Of a stretch of 61,521 nt of DNA, positions 1-9,142 are shown piece by piece. The DNA lies in the IMG/VR virus record IMGVR_UViG_3300034096_000310, positions 1-61,521 of that record. One strand, written 5' to 3'. The first letter of the stretch is position 1. Each line of letters opens with the position of its first letter. The stretch comes from a virus. The translations under genes and the position numbers were made by a program. The notes beneath the pieces are model-generated. The model did no database searches. It had not been told where the DNA came from and saw nothing but the letters and a program-made list of their open reading frames with translations.

Positions 1-376
1 AAACTACGAGGGGGATATCGGAATACTTCCGAATAAGCCCACCATGTTTAACAGCATGAAGAGCAACCTGAAGGTGTTGGAATACGCGGCTCTAAAGATC
101 CCAGTAGTGGTGTCTATGAACGACCCGTATATGGGACTTCCTGTTGATTACTTCAATGGCGAAAACGAGTTCGTGTTTCAGATCAACAGACTAGTTGCAA
201 GTAAGGAGCTTAGAAAAAGAAGAGGGCAGGAGTTGTATGACTTCTGCTTTGAGAATTACAACATGAATACTTGGGCAGATAAAAGGTTAAAGGTTTATGA
301 AGAAATCATTTAATGTGGTAATAGCCACAGCGGGTAGAACTACCCTGCAAAGAATGGTGGACTCTATTGCGCCTCA
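1..376. repeat. Terminal overlap, left copy
   Basis: This segment is repeated at 61146-61521 in the same orientation. I see two mismatches: position 323 (A here, C in the other copy) and position 340 (C here, A in the other copy). The first is silent in the glycosyltransferase starting at 297 and the second changes Thr15 to Asn. The overlap means the genome unit is about 61,145 bp and is circular, or circularly permuted and terminally redundant. Confidence 0.95.
2..313 (+). CDS. Glycosyltransferase, C-terminal fragment cut by the window edge
   Basis: This is the last 103 codons of the glycosyltransferase whose full copy is at 60490-61458. It is open at the left edge, so it is the same gene seen twice because of the terminal overlap, not a truncated paralogue. 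It carries the Rossmann-like C-terminal part typical of GT-B enzymes (ILPNKPTMFNSMKSNLKVLE, then ALKIPVVVS). Its stop overlaps the start of the next glycosyltransferase at 297. Confidence 0.9.
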   Translation, partial: NYEGDIGILPNKPTMFNSMKSNLKVLEYAALKIPVVVSMNDPYMGLPVDYFNGENEFVFQINRLVASKELRKRRGQELYDFCFENYNMNTWADKRLKVYEEII

Positions 377-971
377 ACTAGAGGAGCAGGACTATTTGAC
401 TATTATCTGGGACTGTCAACCTATAGCTTTACAAATCGATAGTAATTGTCAAGTTATAACCTTACACAACCCCGAGCCGCTCGGCTTTTGGGGCCATGGT
501 TCTAGGAACCGCTGGATACCAGAACTGCCCGGTGATTACTTTATGAATGGGGATGATGATGACATATACACCGAAGGGTGTATGGATAAGATCAGATCCG
601 TTGTAAAAGATCACAAGCTGTACATGTTTCAGCTTGAGCATTCTGGTTTTATTATCCCAAAAGAAAAGGTTGTCAAGGTAGGTAACTGCGGTACACCCTG
701 TGGGGTTTATCCAAAGGTTAATCCGATGCCTAAGTGGGAGCATGTGTATGGTGGGGATGGGATGTTTTATGAAAAGCTATCTACCATTCTTGACGTTGAG
801 TTTGTGGGTCACATTATCTACAAGGTCTTCCCAAGAGACAGGGCCGAGGTAATCCCTGATAAGCCCGGCGCCATTTACTGCGACTGCGGGTTTACTTGCT
901 CAATAACATTCAATCAGTTTCTTAAAACATGGGAGGGCTACTGTAATAGATGCAGCAAGGTAATAAGATAA
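297..971 (+). CDS. Family 2-like glycosyltransferase with C-terminal Cys-rich tail
   Basis: The 224-residue protein starts with a beta-strand (SFNVVIATAGR) as in the nucleotide-sugar-binding fold of GT-A glycosyltransferases. It has an acidic NGDDDDIY segment near residue 85 that could bind the metal and sugar nucleotide. The last 35 residues contain CDCGFTC and CNRC, which looks like a zinc ribbon. It overlaps the upstream glycosyltransferase by 17 bases and the next gene by 22, so three sugar-transfer genes form one translationally coupled group just before the terminase. The substrate cannot be told from the sequence; virion glycosylation or remodelling of host surface glycans are both possible. 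Confidence 0.7.
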   Translation: MKKSFNVVIATAGRTTLQRMVDSIAPQLEEQDYLTIIWDCQPIALQIDSNCQVITLHNPEPLGFWGHGSRNRWIPELPGDYFMNGDDDDIYTEGCMDKIRSVVKDHKLYMFQLEHSGFIIPKEKVVKVGNCGTPCGVYPKVNPMPKWEHVYGGDGMFYEKLSTILDVEFVGHIIYKVFPRDRAEVIPDKPGAIYCDCGFTCSITFNQFLKTWEGYCNRCSKVIR

Positions 972-1594
972 TACACTATTTCCTAGATGGTAAACTGGAC
1001 TTCGACTACCGTGACAGCTGGGCTAAGCATGCCCCTGACTGGGAGCTAAAACACTGGAGCTGTTCAAACATGCCTGTAGATATCTACCCAGAACTACAGG
1101 ATTTGATAAACAGCAAAAGGTATTCTAACCTTTCAGACTTCACTAGATGGTGGGCGGTTTACGAACACGGTGGTGTATACCTAGACTTTGACGTCGAGCT
1201 TATCGCGCCAATTGACAGTCTACTAGATCTTGAATCATTTGTTTCTATAGAAGGTCGTCCTGTACACCCTAATGGTGCTGTTTCCGGCGGTCACAAAGGG
1301 AACCCGTACCACCTTGAAATACTAGGTAAATATTGGGATGTTATTCTAGGAAGAAAGGTTTACCCAGCTGCTATTGAGGTTGCTTGTAGTCCTTGGATGC
1401 TTAAGGATTATGTTGAAAGCAAGAAGGGTTCTGCCCTTGATGACTCAGATCTATACGAAGTAAAAAAGTATGGCGGACTTACCACCTTACCAAAGGAGTA
1501 CTTCTACCCATACAATTGGAATGAACAATACAGCCCATCTGTTATCACAGATAAAACGATGGGTATTCACTGGTGGAAACATAGTTGGAAATGA
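950..1594 (+). CDS. DXD glycosyltransferase (GT32/capsular-sugar-transferase type)
   Basis: The 214-residue protein has the hallmark of the GT32-type sugar transferases: SDFTRWWAVYEHGGVYLDFD at residues 62-81, with the D79-x-D81 metal and nucleotide-sugar motif. A typical helix-loop precedes it, and WWKHSW closes the protein as in this family. It is the third glycosyltransferase in a row. Its stop codon is shared with the next start (ATGA at 1591), which ties it to the packaging genes. What it glycosylates is not visible. Confidence 0.82.
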   Translation: MQQGNKIIHYFLDGKLDFDYRDSWAKHAPDWELKHWSCSNMPVDIYPELQDLINSKRYSNLSDFTRWWAVYEHGGVYLDFDVELIAPIDSLLDLESFVSIEGRPVHPNGAVSGGHKGNPYHLEILGKYWDVILGRKVYPAAIEVACSPWMLKDYVESKKGSALDDSDLYEVKKYGGLTTLPKEYFYPYNWNEQYSPSVITDKTMGIHWWKHSWK

Positions 1595-2193
1595 TATCAG
1601 AAAAAGACTTTAGTAGGATGGAGTTCAACCCCACGTCAAAGCGTGGTATGCTAACTGCCTATCCTAAACTAAAAACAATCACCGGAGATGCGGATGACAG
1701 AATGATCCGCTATGTTCTGTTAATGTATGACATGAACTCTCCGCTTCGCGAGTACTACCCAGAGTTAGAGAAAAGAAAGCAGTTCGCTGCGAGCACAGCT
1801 GGTTACGATCTAGACAAAGACGATGTGACTGGTCTATTTGATTTTAAGATCAAAGTAGAAGAAGAAGAGGTTGTATATGAGGAGCTGCTGAATCTAATTG
1901 TAAAATATTTGAAATACCAGAACAACTACGTCTGGTCTATGATAGTTGGTAACGAGCAAGCCTTCTATGAGTTTAACAAAAGAGTGATGATCCCTGTAGA
2001 TGGAACACGAGACAAAGATATTCTACAGGCGGTCGATATCAAGAACAAGCTCATGGATGCACAGGATAATATCGTGCAGCGTTTGCAGCGCTACCTGCGA
2101 GAGTTGACTGGCGAGGATGATAAACTAGAAGAATCAATAACAAAAAGAAAAAGGCTAAGACCTGAAAATATAAATGTACGCGCTAATATCTGA
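1591..2193 (+). CDS. Unknown protein in the small-terminase position
   Basis: About 200 residues, charged and helical, without a motif I recognise. I chose the ATG at 1591, which overlaps the upstream stop as ATGA, instead of an in-frame TTG at 1585. The gene overlaps the large terminase by 20 bases and sits where the small terminase subunit normally lies, so a DNA-recognition role in packaging is a reasonable guess. The basic C-terminal tail (ITKRKRLRPENINVR) could contact DNA. No helix-turn-helix is obvious. Confidence 0.6.
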   Translation: MISEKDFSRMEFNPTSKRGMLTAYPKLKTITGDADDRMIRYVLLMYDMNSPLREYYPELEKRKQFAASTAGYDLDKDDVTGLFDFKIKVEEEEVVYEELLNLIVKYLKYQNNYVWSMIVGNEQAFYEFNKRVMIPVDGTRDKDILQAVDIKNKLMDAQDNIVQRLQRYLRELTGEDDKLEESITKRKRLRPENINVRANI

Positions 2194-4195
2194 CGGATCT
2201 GTTGAGGACATTCACGGACTCAAGTGTCACCTGCCTCCGGTCGGTTATGTATTAAACGTACAGACCGGGGAGCTGGAGAAGAGGGGCGTGTACGCTAATT
2301 CACCAAAGAAGTCTGATCAGTGTTGGGAATACGTAAAGCCACCTACAGACTACAACAAACTACGAGAGAAAGAGATTCAGCGACAGCTGGAAGATAAAGA
2401 GTTCTTTGATCCAAAGCTTGAGATGTTCAGGCAGCAGGAATGGGATAGGAGATTAAACGGATTCTGGTTTTATAACAATGGTGCACCCACTTATATAACC
2501 GGACTTCACTACTTCTATCTCAACTACTGGACGCTCGATACGGGACTACCTAAGTACAGGGACACAGACAGAAAGTACTTCTACTTTTTGCAGTACTGTA
2601 TAGAGGACCCGGAGTGTTTTGGGATGGTAGAGATTACCAAGCGCCGCCAAGGTAAGACATTCCGTGGTGGTGTGTTTTTGTACGAGTACACGTCTAGGAC
2701 TAGAAATACTAGATCTGGTATTCAATCGAAGACAGGTAATGACGCCAAGGAGGTATTCCGTAAGGCGGTGGTGCAGCCATTTAAAAAGCTGCCACACTTC
2801 TTCCAACCCGTCTACGACCAGAGTAAGGGTTTGACTCCAACATCGGAGTTGCGCTTTTACAATACGGTAGTAAAGGGGCGGAAGGCTAGCCAGATCCTCG
2901 ATGAGGAAGAGCTGGAAAGTATGATCGACTGGAAGCCATCAGAGGCCATCTCTTATGACGGACAGAAGATCCACCGGATGCTGCACGATGAGGTGGGAAA
3001 GACGATGGAAGTGAATGTCTGGAACCGTTTCCTAGTAACTAGGTACTGTAATCTGGACGACGAGGGGCGCATCATCGGTAAGCACCTGTTGACCACTACG
3101 GTGGAAGATATGGAGCAGGGAGGGGCTGAGTTTCAGATGATCTGGAAAAGCTCTGACCACAACAACAAACAAGGGAAGAGAACCGCCTCTGGACTGTATA
3201 GATACTTCTGTCCTGCTGACGAGACGAGGTATTACGACAGGTACGGATACGCTGATAAGGATAAGGCTTTGAATGAGATCCTCGAAGAGAGGAGGCTCCT
3301 TGCAGGTGACGCCCGGGCTCTGAGTTCGGTCATCCGCAAAGAACCTTTAAGCTGGGAGGAGGCGTTCAGAATAGACGGAAGCAAGTGCTTGTACAACCCT
3401 GAGAAGTTAAACGAAAGGTTGGATAGGTTGAGCTGGAAGGAGAACCTGACTACGCGAGGAAACTTTGTATGGCAGGGAGGTGTGCAGGATTCGAGGGTAG
3501 AGTTTGAGCCGGCCAGTAATGGCAGGTGGCAGGTAGTGAAGCTCTTTGATAAAGATGAGGATAGTAACAAGGTCGCCAAGAGAGGTGACTCGTACTATCC
3601 AAACAACACGCTGCAGTTCGTGATGGGTGTCGACCCAGTGGACCACTCCGCCACAGAAGATGGTAGGAGGTCTAATGGTGCCGGCATCGTTCTTCAGAAG
3701 TATAACGCAGCTCGGGGGGATGATATGTACAACTACTCATTTGTAGCTAGGTACCTCTACAGACCAGAGAGCGTGCAGATCTTCTACGAAGACATGATCA
3801 AGATGGCGGTGTACTACGGATGTAGTGTGCTGTTCGAGAACAACAAAATCGGACTGATGCACTACTTCAACGACAGGGGTTACGGTAGCTTCCTAATGTG
3901 GCTTCCTGAAAGGAACCAGCCCGGGATAGCGGCCAGCCCTAAGACACACCAGCAGATCGCCGAGCTGACAGAGGACTATATCAACAATCATATTGAGCGA
4001 GTTTATTTCAAAGATCTCGTCCAAGACTGGTTGGAGTTTGATATGTCCAAGACAACAAGATTTGACATTGCCATGGCAGCTGGTTATGCGCTGATTGCTG
4101 ATCAGGCCAAGGTATTAAAAAAAGATACAAGTCAGGTGCGAGATGTATCTGATTACTTTAAACCCAATAAAATATGGACAAACTGGACGCGGTAG
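2174..4195 (+). CDS. terL: Terminase large subunit
   Basis: The 673-residue ATPase-nuclease cuts and pumps phage DNA into the prohead. The N-terminal ATPase shows an adenine-binding region around YNNGAPTYITGLHYFYLNYW, a Walker A variant TKRRQGKTFRGG near residue 157, and a Walker B MLHDE at 269-273. The C-terminal nuclease begins with FVMGVDPVDH (Asp487) and keeps acidic residues later (DMSKTTRFDIAMA). Length is typical for large terminases of this type. It overlaps the portal gene by 22 bases, the normal packaging order. Confidence 0.95.
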   Translation: MYALISDGSVEDIHGLKCHLPPVGYVLNVQTGELEKRGVYANSPKKSDQCWEYVKPPTDYNKLREKEIQRQLEDKEFFDPKLEMFRQQEWDRRLNGFWFYNNGAPTYITGLHYFYLNYWTLDTGLPKYRDTDRKYFYFLQYCIEDPECFGMVEITKRRQGKTFRGGVFLYEYTSRTRNTRSGIQSKTGNDAKEVFRKAVVQPFKKLPHFFQPVYDQSKGLTPTSELRFYNTVVKGRKASQILDEEELESMIDWKPSEAISYDGQKIHRMLHDEVGKTMEVNVWNRFLVTRYCNLDDEGRIIGKHLLTTTVEDMEQGGAEFQMIWKSSDHNNKQGKRTASGLYRYFCPADETRYYDRYGYADKDKALNEILEERRLLAGDARALSSVIRKEPLSWEEAFRIDGSKCLYNPEKLNERLDRLSWKENLTTRGNFVWQGGVQDSRVEFEPASNGRWQVVKLFDKDEDSNKVAKRGDSYYPNNTLQFVMGVDPVDHSATEDGRRSNGAGIVLQKYNAARGDDMYNYSFVARYLYRPESVQIFYEDMIKMAVYYGCSVLFENNKIGLMHYFNDRGYGSFLMWLPERNQPGIAASPKTHQQIAELTEDYINNHIERVYFKDLVQDWLEFDMSKTTRFDIAMAAGYALIADQAKVLKKDTSQVRDVSDYFKPNKIWTNWTR

Positions 4196-6642
4196 ACTTT
4201 CCAAGTCACCTTATCGATCCGAGGGAGAAAAACAGAGACTGGATTCTCCAATATTGTAAAGCGGCATGGAGTTCTTTCGAGAACGACAACCCCCGTGAAA
4301 TCTTCTATCATGCCAGATACAGGTATGAGGTTATCAAAGCTTACGCTATGGGTAACCAAAGCATCAACAAGTATAGACCACTGATGCAGGTCGATGAAGC
4401 CGCCAACGAGGACTGGCTGAATATCGACTGGTCTGTAATCCCTATTGTTCCGAAGTTTAGGCGCGTAGCCCTCGGTAAGTTAAACAAGGTGGACTATAAT
4501 ATTGTAGCCACACCTATTGACTCACTGGCGGCAGAGGAGACTATGGAGTACTTCTCTGATTTGCGTTCTAAGATTATGCTTCGTGAGGCGGCGGCTATGG
4601 TAGACCCCGAGCTGCTCAACTCTCCAGAGCTGCAGATCCAACCCGGTGAGGCAGCTGATATGGATGAGCTGGAGATGCAGATGAACTACACGTTCAAGCA
4701 CCAGATGGCTATCGAGGCTGAGCAAGGTATCAAGCTGGTCCTTGAGCAGAACAAGATCGAGCAGATGCGTGAGAAGATCAAGGAGGACCTGTTCGACTAC
4801 GGCGTTGCTGGTTATAAAGAATATATCGACAGTAACGGTGCCGTAAAGGTTCGTACTGTAAATCCAAGAAACATCCTGATCAATCAATGTAAGAAGAAAG
4901 ACTTCTCTGATGCAGCCTATATCGGCGAGATCATCGAGATGACTATTTCTGATTTGAAGCAGGCAGCCGGTAATCAGTTTAGTGAGGCCGAGTATGAGTC
5001 AATTGCTAAACAATATATTGGCTGGTTAGGTAATCCCAAGGAGTGGCCATCGTCTCTGTCTGTTTATAATAAGGGTTACGATAAGTTTAGAATCCGCCTG
5101 TTGGATCTAGAGTTCTTCTCCGTCAATGAGATGGTGTATGAGCAGCGGGTCGACAGACGTGGTAATAAAGTATTTGCCCGTGCAAAGTACGAAGACAAGA
5201 ATAAGAGAAAAGACAAATACGACCGCGTTGCATTTAAGGTAGTATATAAGGGCAAGTGGATTATCGGTACCAACTACATCTTTGACTATGGCTTGTGCAC
5301 AGACATGAAGCGTGCTAAGTCATCTCTCATGGACACTGAGCTGAGCTATCACTTGATCGCTCCTGAGTTCTATGATATGAAGGCTTATGGTATGATGGAG
5401 CAAATTATCCCCATCGCCGATGCTATCCAGATTGCATGGTATCGTTTACAGAACGCCATCAACCAGTCTAAGCCTAAGGGTATTATGATTGAGATGGGTG
5501 CTCTCGAAGATATCCCACTTGGTAAGGGCGGTAAGATGCTAAGCCCAATGAAGGTTATCGACCTGTTTAATAAGACCGGTACGCTGGTGTATCGTAAAAG
5601 CGATGCGCAGGGTAGGATGACCAATTACAAACCTATCGAAGAGTTAGAGAACGGATTAGGAAGAGACGTGATGAGCTACTGGCAGTTGATCCAAAATCAT
5701 ATCCAGACCATCCGTGATATCACCGGTATGAACGAGTTTACCGATGGTTCTACACCAGATCCACGCGCTCTTACTACGGTGGCTAAGTTGGCCTACGAGG
5801 GCACCAATAACGCACTTACACATATTGTGCATGGCGATAAGTTCTTGTTGGAGTCTTTGTCTAACGCTGTCATCTTGAGACTTCAAGACGTAGCTAAGTC
5901 AGGGAACGTGCAAGGATATGTCCGCGCCTTGGGATCTAACACCATGAAGTTTATTAAGGTGTCACCACATCTTGGGCTTTATGAGTTTGGAATCTTCTTG
6001 GAAGATAAGCCAACTGACGACCAAAGAGCTATGCTACAACAGCAAGTGATGGCTGGTCAGGCAAATGGTTTATTGGATATCGAGGATGCTATCATCATTC
6101 AGAATACAGACAATTTAAAAGTAGCCCAGCAGCTTCTTGCCTTTAAGATCAAGAGACGTAAGCAAGAGGAAGAGGACAAGGCTATGCGTGCACAGCAGAT
6201 GAACGCTCAGGTACAGCAGCAGTCGGCCATCGTATCAGAACAGGCCAAGCAGCAGACTATTCAAGTTGAGGGGCAGGTTAAGTCACAGCTCATTCAGGTT
6301 GAAAAAGAGTTCGATGCCAAGTTGCTGGAGATTAAATACCAGTATGAATTGCAACTCGAGCAGCTTCGTCAGGGCGGTAAGATCGAAACCAAGAAAGAGG
6401 AGAACAAGGGTAAGAAGAGTGTTACCAAGATCAGAATGGGTCAACCTGATGATACTGTTGAGGAGGTCCCAATGATCCCCATCGAAGCTATACGTGAAGA
6501 GCCGCCTGTAGAAAACGAGGAGATGGTAGAGCAAGAGGAGAATGAAGTAGAGGAGCAAGAGCAGGAGAATGAAATGGAAGAAGTAGAAATGGAGGAAGGC
6601 GAGGAGATGGAGCAAGAGAATGAGGAGAACGCTGGAATGTAA
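4174..6642 (+). CDS. Portal protein with long acidic tail
   Basis: The 822-residue protein directly follows the terminase and has the size and composition of podovirus portals: a helical body with a ring-forming central part and a glutamine-rich coiled-coil region (residues about 670-740, with QQQSAIVSEQAKQQTIQ). The portal forms the dodecameric DNA gate at one capsid vertex. The last 65 or so residues are extremely acidic, nearly all Glu with Met, Asn and Gln, in short repeats such as EEMEQENEENAGM. Such a tail is not needed for a portal core and may contact the basic terminase or be disordered inside the capsid. Confidence 0.88.
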   Translation: MDKLDAVDFPSHLIDPREKNRDWILQYCKAAWSSFENDNPREIFYHARYRYEVIKAYAMGNQSINKYRPLMQVDEAANEDWLNIDWSVIPIVPKFRRVALGKLNKVDYNIVATPIDSLAAEETMEYFSDLRSKIMLREAAAMVDPELLNSPELQIQPGEAADMDELEMQMNYTFKHQMAIEAEQGIKLVLEQNKIEQMREKIKEDLFDYGVAGYKEYIDSNGAVKVRTVNPRNILINQCKKKDFSDAAYIGEIIEMTISDLKQAAGNQFSEAEYESIAKQYIGWLGNPKEWPSSLSVYNKGYDKFRIRLLDLEFFSVNEMVYEQRVDRRGNKVFARAKYEDKNKRKDKYDRVAFKVVYKGKWIIGTNYIFDYGLCTDMKRAKSSLMDTELSYHLIAPEFYDMKAYGMMEQIIPIADAIQIAWYRLQNAINQSKPKGIMIEMGALEDIPLGKGGKMLSPMKVIDLFNKTGTLVYRKSDAQGRMTNYKPIEELENGLGRDVMSYWQLIQNHIQTIRDITGMNEFTDGSTPDPRALTTVAKLAYEGTNNALTHIVHGDKFLLESLSNAVILRLQDVAKSGNVQGYVRALGSNTMKFIKVSPHLGLYEFGIFLEDKPTDDQRAMLQQQVMAGQANGLLDIEDAIIIQNTDNLKVAQQLLAFKIKRRKQEEEDKAMRAQQMNAQVQQQSAIVSEQAKQQTIQVEGQVKSQLIQVEKEFDAKLLEIKYQYELQLEQLRQGGKIETKKEENKGKKSVTKIRMGQPDDTVEEVPMIPIEAIREEPPVENEEMVEQEENEVEEQEQENEMEEVEMEEGEEMEQENEENAGM

Positions 6643-6712
6643 TATTTCACCCCCTGATTTCTATTGCCATATCAACATATGTTAAAAACTTTGCAAACCC
6701 AAAAAACCAAAT
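6643..6712 (+). promoter_or_regulatory. Intergenic promoter module before the scaffold gene
   Basis: Right after the portal stop comes CACCCCCT (6648-6655), then a perfect 10-base palindrome AACATATGTT (6673-6682), then a good Bacteroidota-type promoter: ATTG at 6663-6666, 19 bases, AAACTTTG at 6686-6693 (consensus TTTG-N19-TAnnTTTG, one mismatch in each box). The scaffold start is 20 bases further. CACCCCCT after a stop codon recurs at 25707, 60437 and, on the minus strand, 51620. Confidence 0.6.
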
Positions 6713-7732
6713 ATGAGTGAAGACTTAAACTTCAGTAACATTAAAATGAGTGATGTTACTGTTGGCGGTAAACCTCTAGTAGAGGAAACGCCAGCGGCCG
6801 AATCAGGTACTGAAACTCCGACAAATGCGGAACCAGCGCCAGAGGTAGCCAAACAAGAGCCAGCTGTAGAGAACGCTCCAGAGCCAGTATCTGAGCCAGC
6901 TCAAACCCCAGAACCTGTTTCCCAAGAGGAGCCAGCTCGGGGGTATGAATGGAAAGACGACTTTATAAAAGGAGTTGTCGAGTTCTATGAAAAGACAGGT
7001 GACATTACACCATACCTGCAAGCCAAGCTTGTAGACTTCAACGGAATGAGCGACACGGAGGTTATGAGACGTAGTCTTCGTGAGCAGTATCCGGACGTTT
7101 CTGATAAAGCCTTTGATAGGTTATATCAGCAACAAGTAGTCGAAAAGTACAAACTGGATGCGGATCAGTGGGGCGAAGATGATGCAGAGTTGGGCAAAGA
7201 GTTGCTCAAGTCTGAAGCTACCAAGCTCCGCCAGAAGTATCTAGACTGGCAAAAAGGTTTCATGGCTCCCGAACCGGTCGTGAGTCAAGAGGCCGCACAG
7301 GAAGAGGCGCAACTACAAGAAACGCTTCGACAGTTTGAAAGTGATGTGAAGAGTAACAAACTCACAAACCAGATCTTAGGTGACAAGAGAATTGCCATCA
7401 AGATTGGAGATAGTGAGTTTAACTACGAGCTTCCCGATCCAAACTCTATGGTGGACATGACGCTTGACAATAACAAGTTCTTTCAACAATTCGGGTCCGG
7501 TGACGGCCAGTTGGACTATAGTAAATGGTATAAGACCGTTGCCTATAGTCAAAACCCAGAGCAATTTGAAAAGGCTCTGATTAACTACGGCAAGACACTC
7601 GGGCGCGAAGAAGTAACGAAGGAGATCAAAAACCCTTCTAGCAATGCAGTTGGAGATGTTCCAACAGAGGACAGCGGTGACTTTGTTACCGGGCTTTTGA
7701 ATGCGTTTGCTAACAGAGGGGTAAACAAATAA
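6713..7732 (+). CDS. Probable capsid scaffolding protein
   Basis: 339 residues lying between portal and major capsid protein, the usual scaffold position. The first 75 or so residues after the start are rich in Pro, Glu and Ala (EPAPEVAKQEPAVENAPEP), followed by helical, charged sequence. High charge, low complexity and lack of hydrophobic core match scaffolds, which guide capsid assembly and then leave. The assignment rests on position and composition, not on a recognised family. Confidence 0.65.
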   Translation: MSEDLNFSNIKMSDVTVGGKPLVEETPAAESGTETPTNAEPAPEVAKQEPAVENAPEPVSEPAQTPEPVSQEEPARGYEWKDDFIKGVVEFYEKTGDITPYLQAKLVDFNGMSDTEVMRRSLREQYPDVSDKAFDRLYQQQVVEKYKLDADQWGEDDAELGKELLKSEATKLRQKYLDWQKGFMAPEPVVSQEAAQEEAQLQETLRQFESDVKSNKLTNQILGDKRIAIKIGDSEFNYELPDPNSMVDMTLDNNKFFQQFGSGDGQLDYSKWYKTVAYSQNPEQFEKALINYGKTLGREEVTKEIKNPSSNAVGDVPTEDSGDFVTGLLNAFANRGVNK

Positions 7733-7760
7733 ATTTTAAACCCACTAAATTAATCCGACT

Positions 7761-9077
7761 ATGCCCGGAGCTATTGGAAACATAACTAAAAGTTACGTTT
7801 CGTCTATCAACTTTATGGATCAGAGGGAAATCCTCAACAAGATCCTCGACATCACAAACGAAGAGTCTTCTTTCTTGGATGTCATGGAACTCACTGGCCG
7901 TTCTAACCCCACTGCAGTTCCCCAGTACCATCACTTTGTAAACGAAGAGCTGTATGTTCTCGCTACTGTTAGCGCTGTAACTGGTTCTGGCGTTTCTGCT
8001 ACAACTGGTACTACTTTGACCGCCACCATCGATGCAGCTGCTGCTGCCTATGTAAACGTAGGTGAGTTGGTTCTTTTCCCTAACGGACGCGTAGGTTACG
8101 TGTCTTCTAAGAACAGTACTAACATTGTTATCAAGTCTGTAGATGCTACAACCTTGACGCTTGTTGCTACTGACAAGATCAGCTTCTTCTCTAACGCCGC
8201 TGGTGAAGGTTCACTTTCTCCTGATGCTAAGCGTTGGGGTGCTGAGAAGTACTACAACCAAGTGCAGATCTTCAAGGGTCAGTTCAAAATCACTGACATC
8301 CAGAAGGCTTCAAAGGTTGAAGTTGACTTCCAAGGTAAGCCCTTCTTCATGTACAAAGGTCAGCACGAGAGCTTGATGAAGTTCCGTGGTGATATCAGCG
8401 CCGCCCTGATGTTCGGTCGTATGAGCAGCACTCAGTTCTCTGATGCTTCTCCTGTTCTGACTGATGCTGAAGGTAAGCCTGTTCAAACTACTGCTGGTCT
8501 TGATCAGTATGTTACCACTTACGGTATCGATCAGTCTTTGTTGACTGCTGGTACTGTAACTCTGGCTGACATTCAGACTCTGACTCAGACTTTGAACAAA
8601 GCTCGTGCCGCTTCTGAGTACTTCCTGTTCGTTGGTACAACCATGAACATCGCGTTGGACAACTTGTTCAACAACTTGGGTAACAGCGCCCTGCTGTCTC
8701 AAGGTGCTCGCTTCCAGATCACCAGCAAGCTGGATCTCGGAATCGACAGCGTGAAGATCTACGGTCGTACTTTCCATAAGAAGTATCTGCCTTTGCTCGA
8801 TCACAAGAACATCGTGAACTTCACCGGTGGTCCAAACTTCAAGGACAGCGCCTATGGTGCTCCTGCCACGAAGATCAAGACCAACGACGGTCAGATGCTC
8901 GATCGTATCGGAGTACGCTACATGGCTGGCGACGGAACCGACCTGAAGTATCGTGAGATCCTTCTCGGTGGTCTGGCTCCTGTTCCAACCAACGAGCGTT
9001 CTGAACTCGCTATTCACTACGAAAGCGTTCAGGGCCTCGAGGTACTCGGTGCCAACACGTTTTTTAAACTCAAATAA
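7761..9077 (+). CDS. Major capsid protein
   Basis: 438 residues. Location after the scaffold, a length in the normal range, and the most strongly biased codon use in the window (repeated GCT, GGT, AAC, AAG) point to the most abundant structural protein. A variable inserted domain lies around residues 60-140 (rich in Thr, Ala and Val), followed by the more helical part starting KRWGAEKYYNQVQIFKGQF. The start is preceded by an A/T-rich leader without Shine-Dalgarno sequence, as expected for Bacteroidota. A strong hairpin follows the stop. Confidence 0.85.
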   Translation: MPGAIGNITKSYVSSINFMDQREILNKILDITNEESSFLDVMELTGRSNPTAVPQYHHFVNEELYVLATVSAVTGSGVSATTGTTLTATIDAAAAAYVNVGELVLFPNGRVGYVSSKNSTNIVIKSVDATTLTLVATDKISFFSNAAGEGSLSPDAKRWGAEKYYNQVQIFKGQFKITDIQKASKVEVDFQGKPFFMYKGQHESLMKFRGDISAALMFGRMSSTQFSDASPVLTDAEGKPVQTTAGLDQYVTTYGIDQSLLTAGTVTLADIQTLTQTLNKARAASEYFLFVGTTMNIALDNLFNNLGNSALLSQGARFQITSKLDLGIDSVKIYGRTFHKKYLPLLDHKNIVNFTGGPNFKDSAYGAPATKIKTNDGQMLDRIGVRYMAGDGTDLKYREILLGGLAPVPTNERSELAIHYESVQGLEVLGANTFFKLK

Positions 9078-9092
9078 TTGAGTATCAACAAG

Positions 9093-9120
9093 ATAGTGGG
9101 GATGAAATACTCCCCACTAT
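9093..9120 (+). terminator. Hairpin after the capsid gene
   Basis: A perfect 10-bp stem (ATAGTGGGGA at 9093-9102, TCCCCACTAT at 9111-9120) with an 8-base loop, followed by TCTT. It lacks a long T-tract, so it could be a weak terminator or a 3' mRNA-stabilising hairpin that sets capsid expression apart from the genes downstream. Confidence 0.7.
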
Positions 9121-9142
9121 TCTTACAACCAAACAGAGTCAG

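Noticed and set aside
462-743. Minus-strand frames inside rightward genes (here and many others, such as 8310-9017 and 34311-35186)
   Set aside because: They mirror strongly supported genes, with composition typical of antisense shadows.
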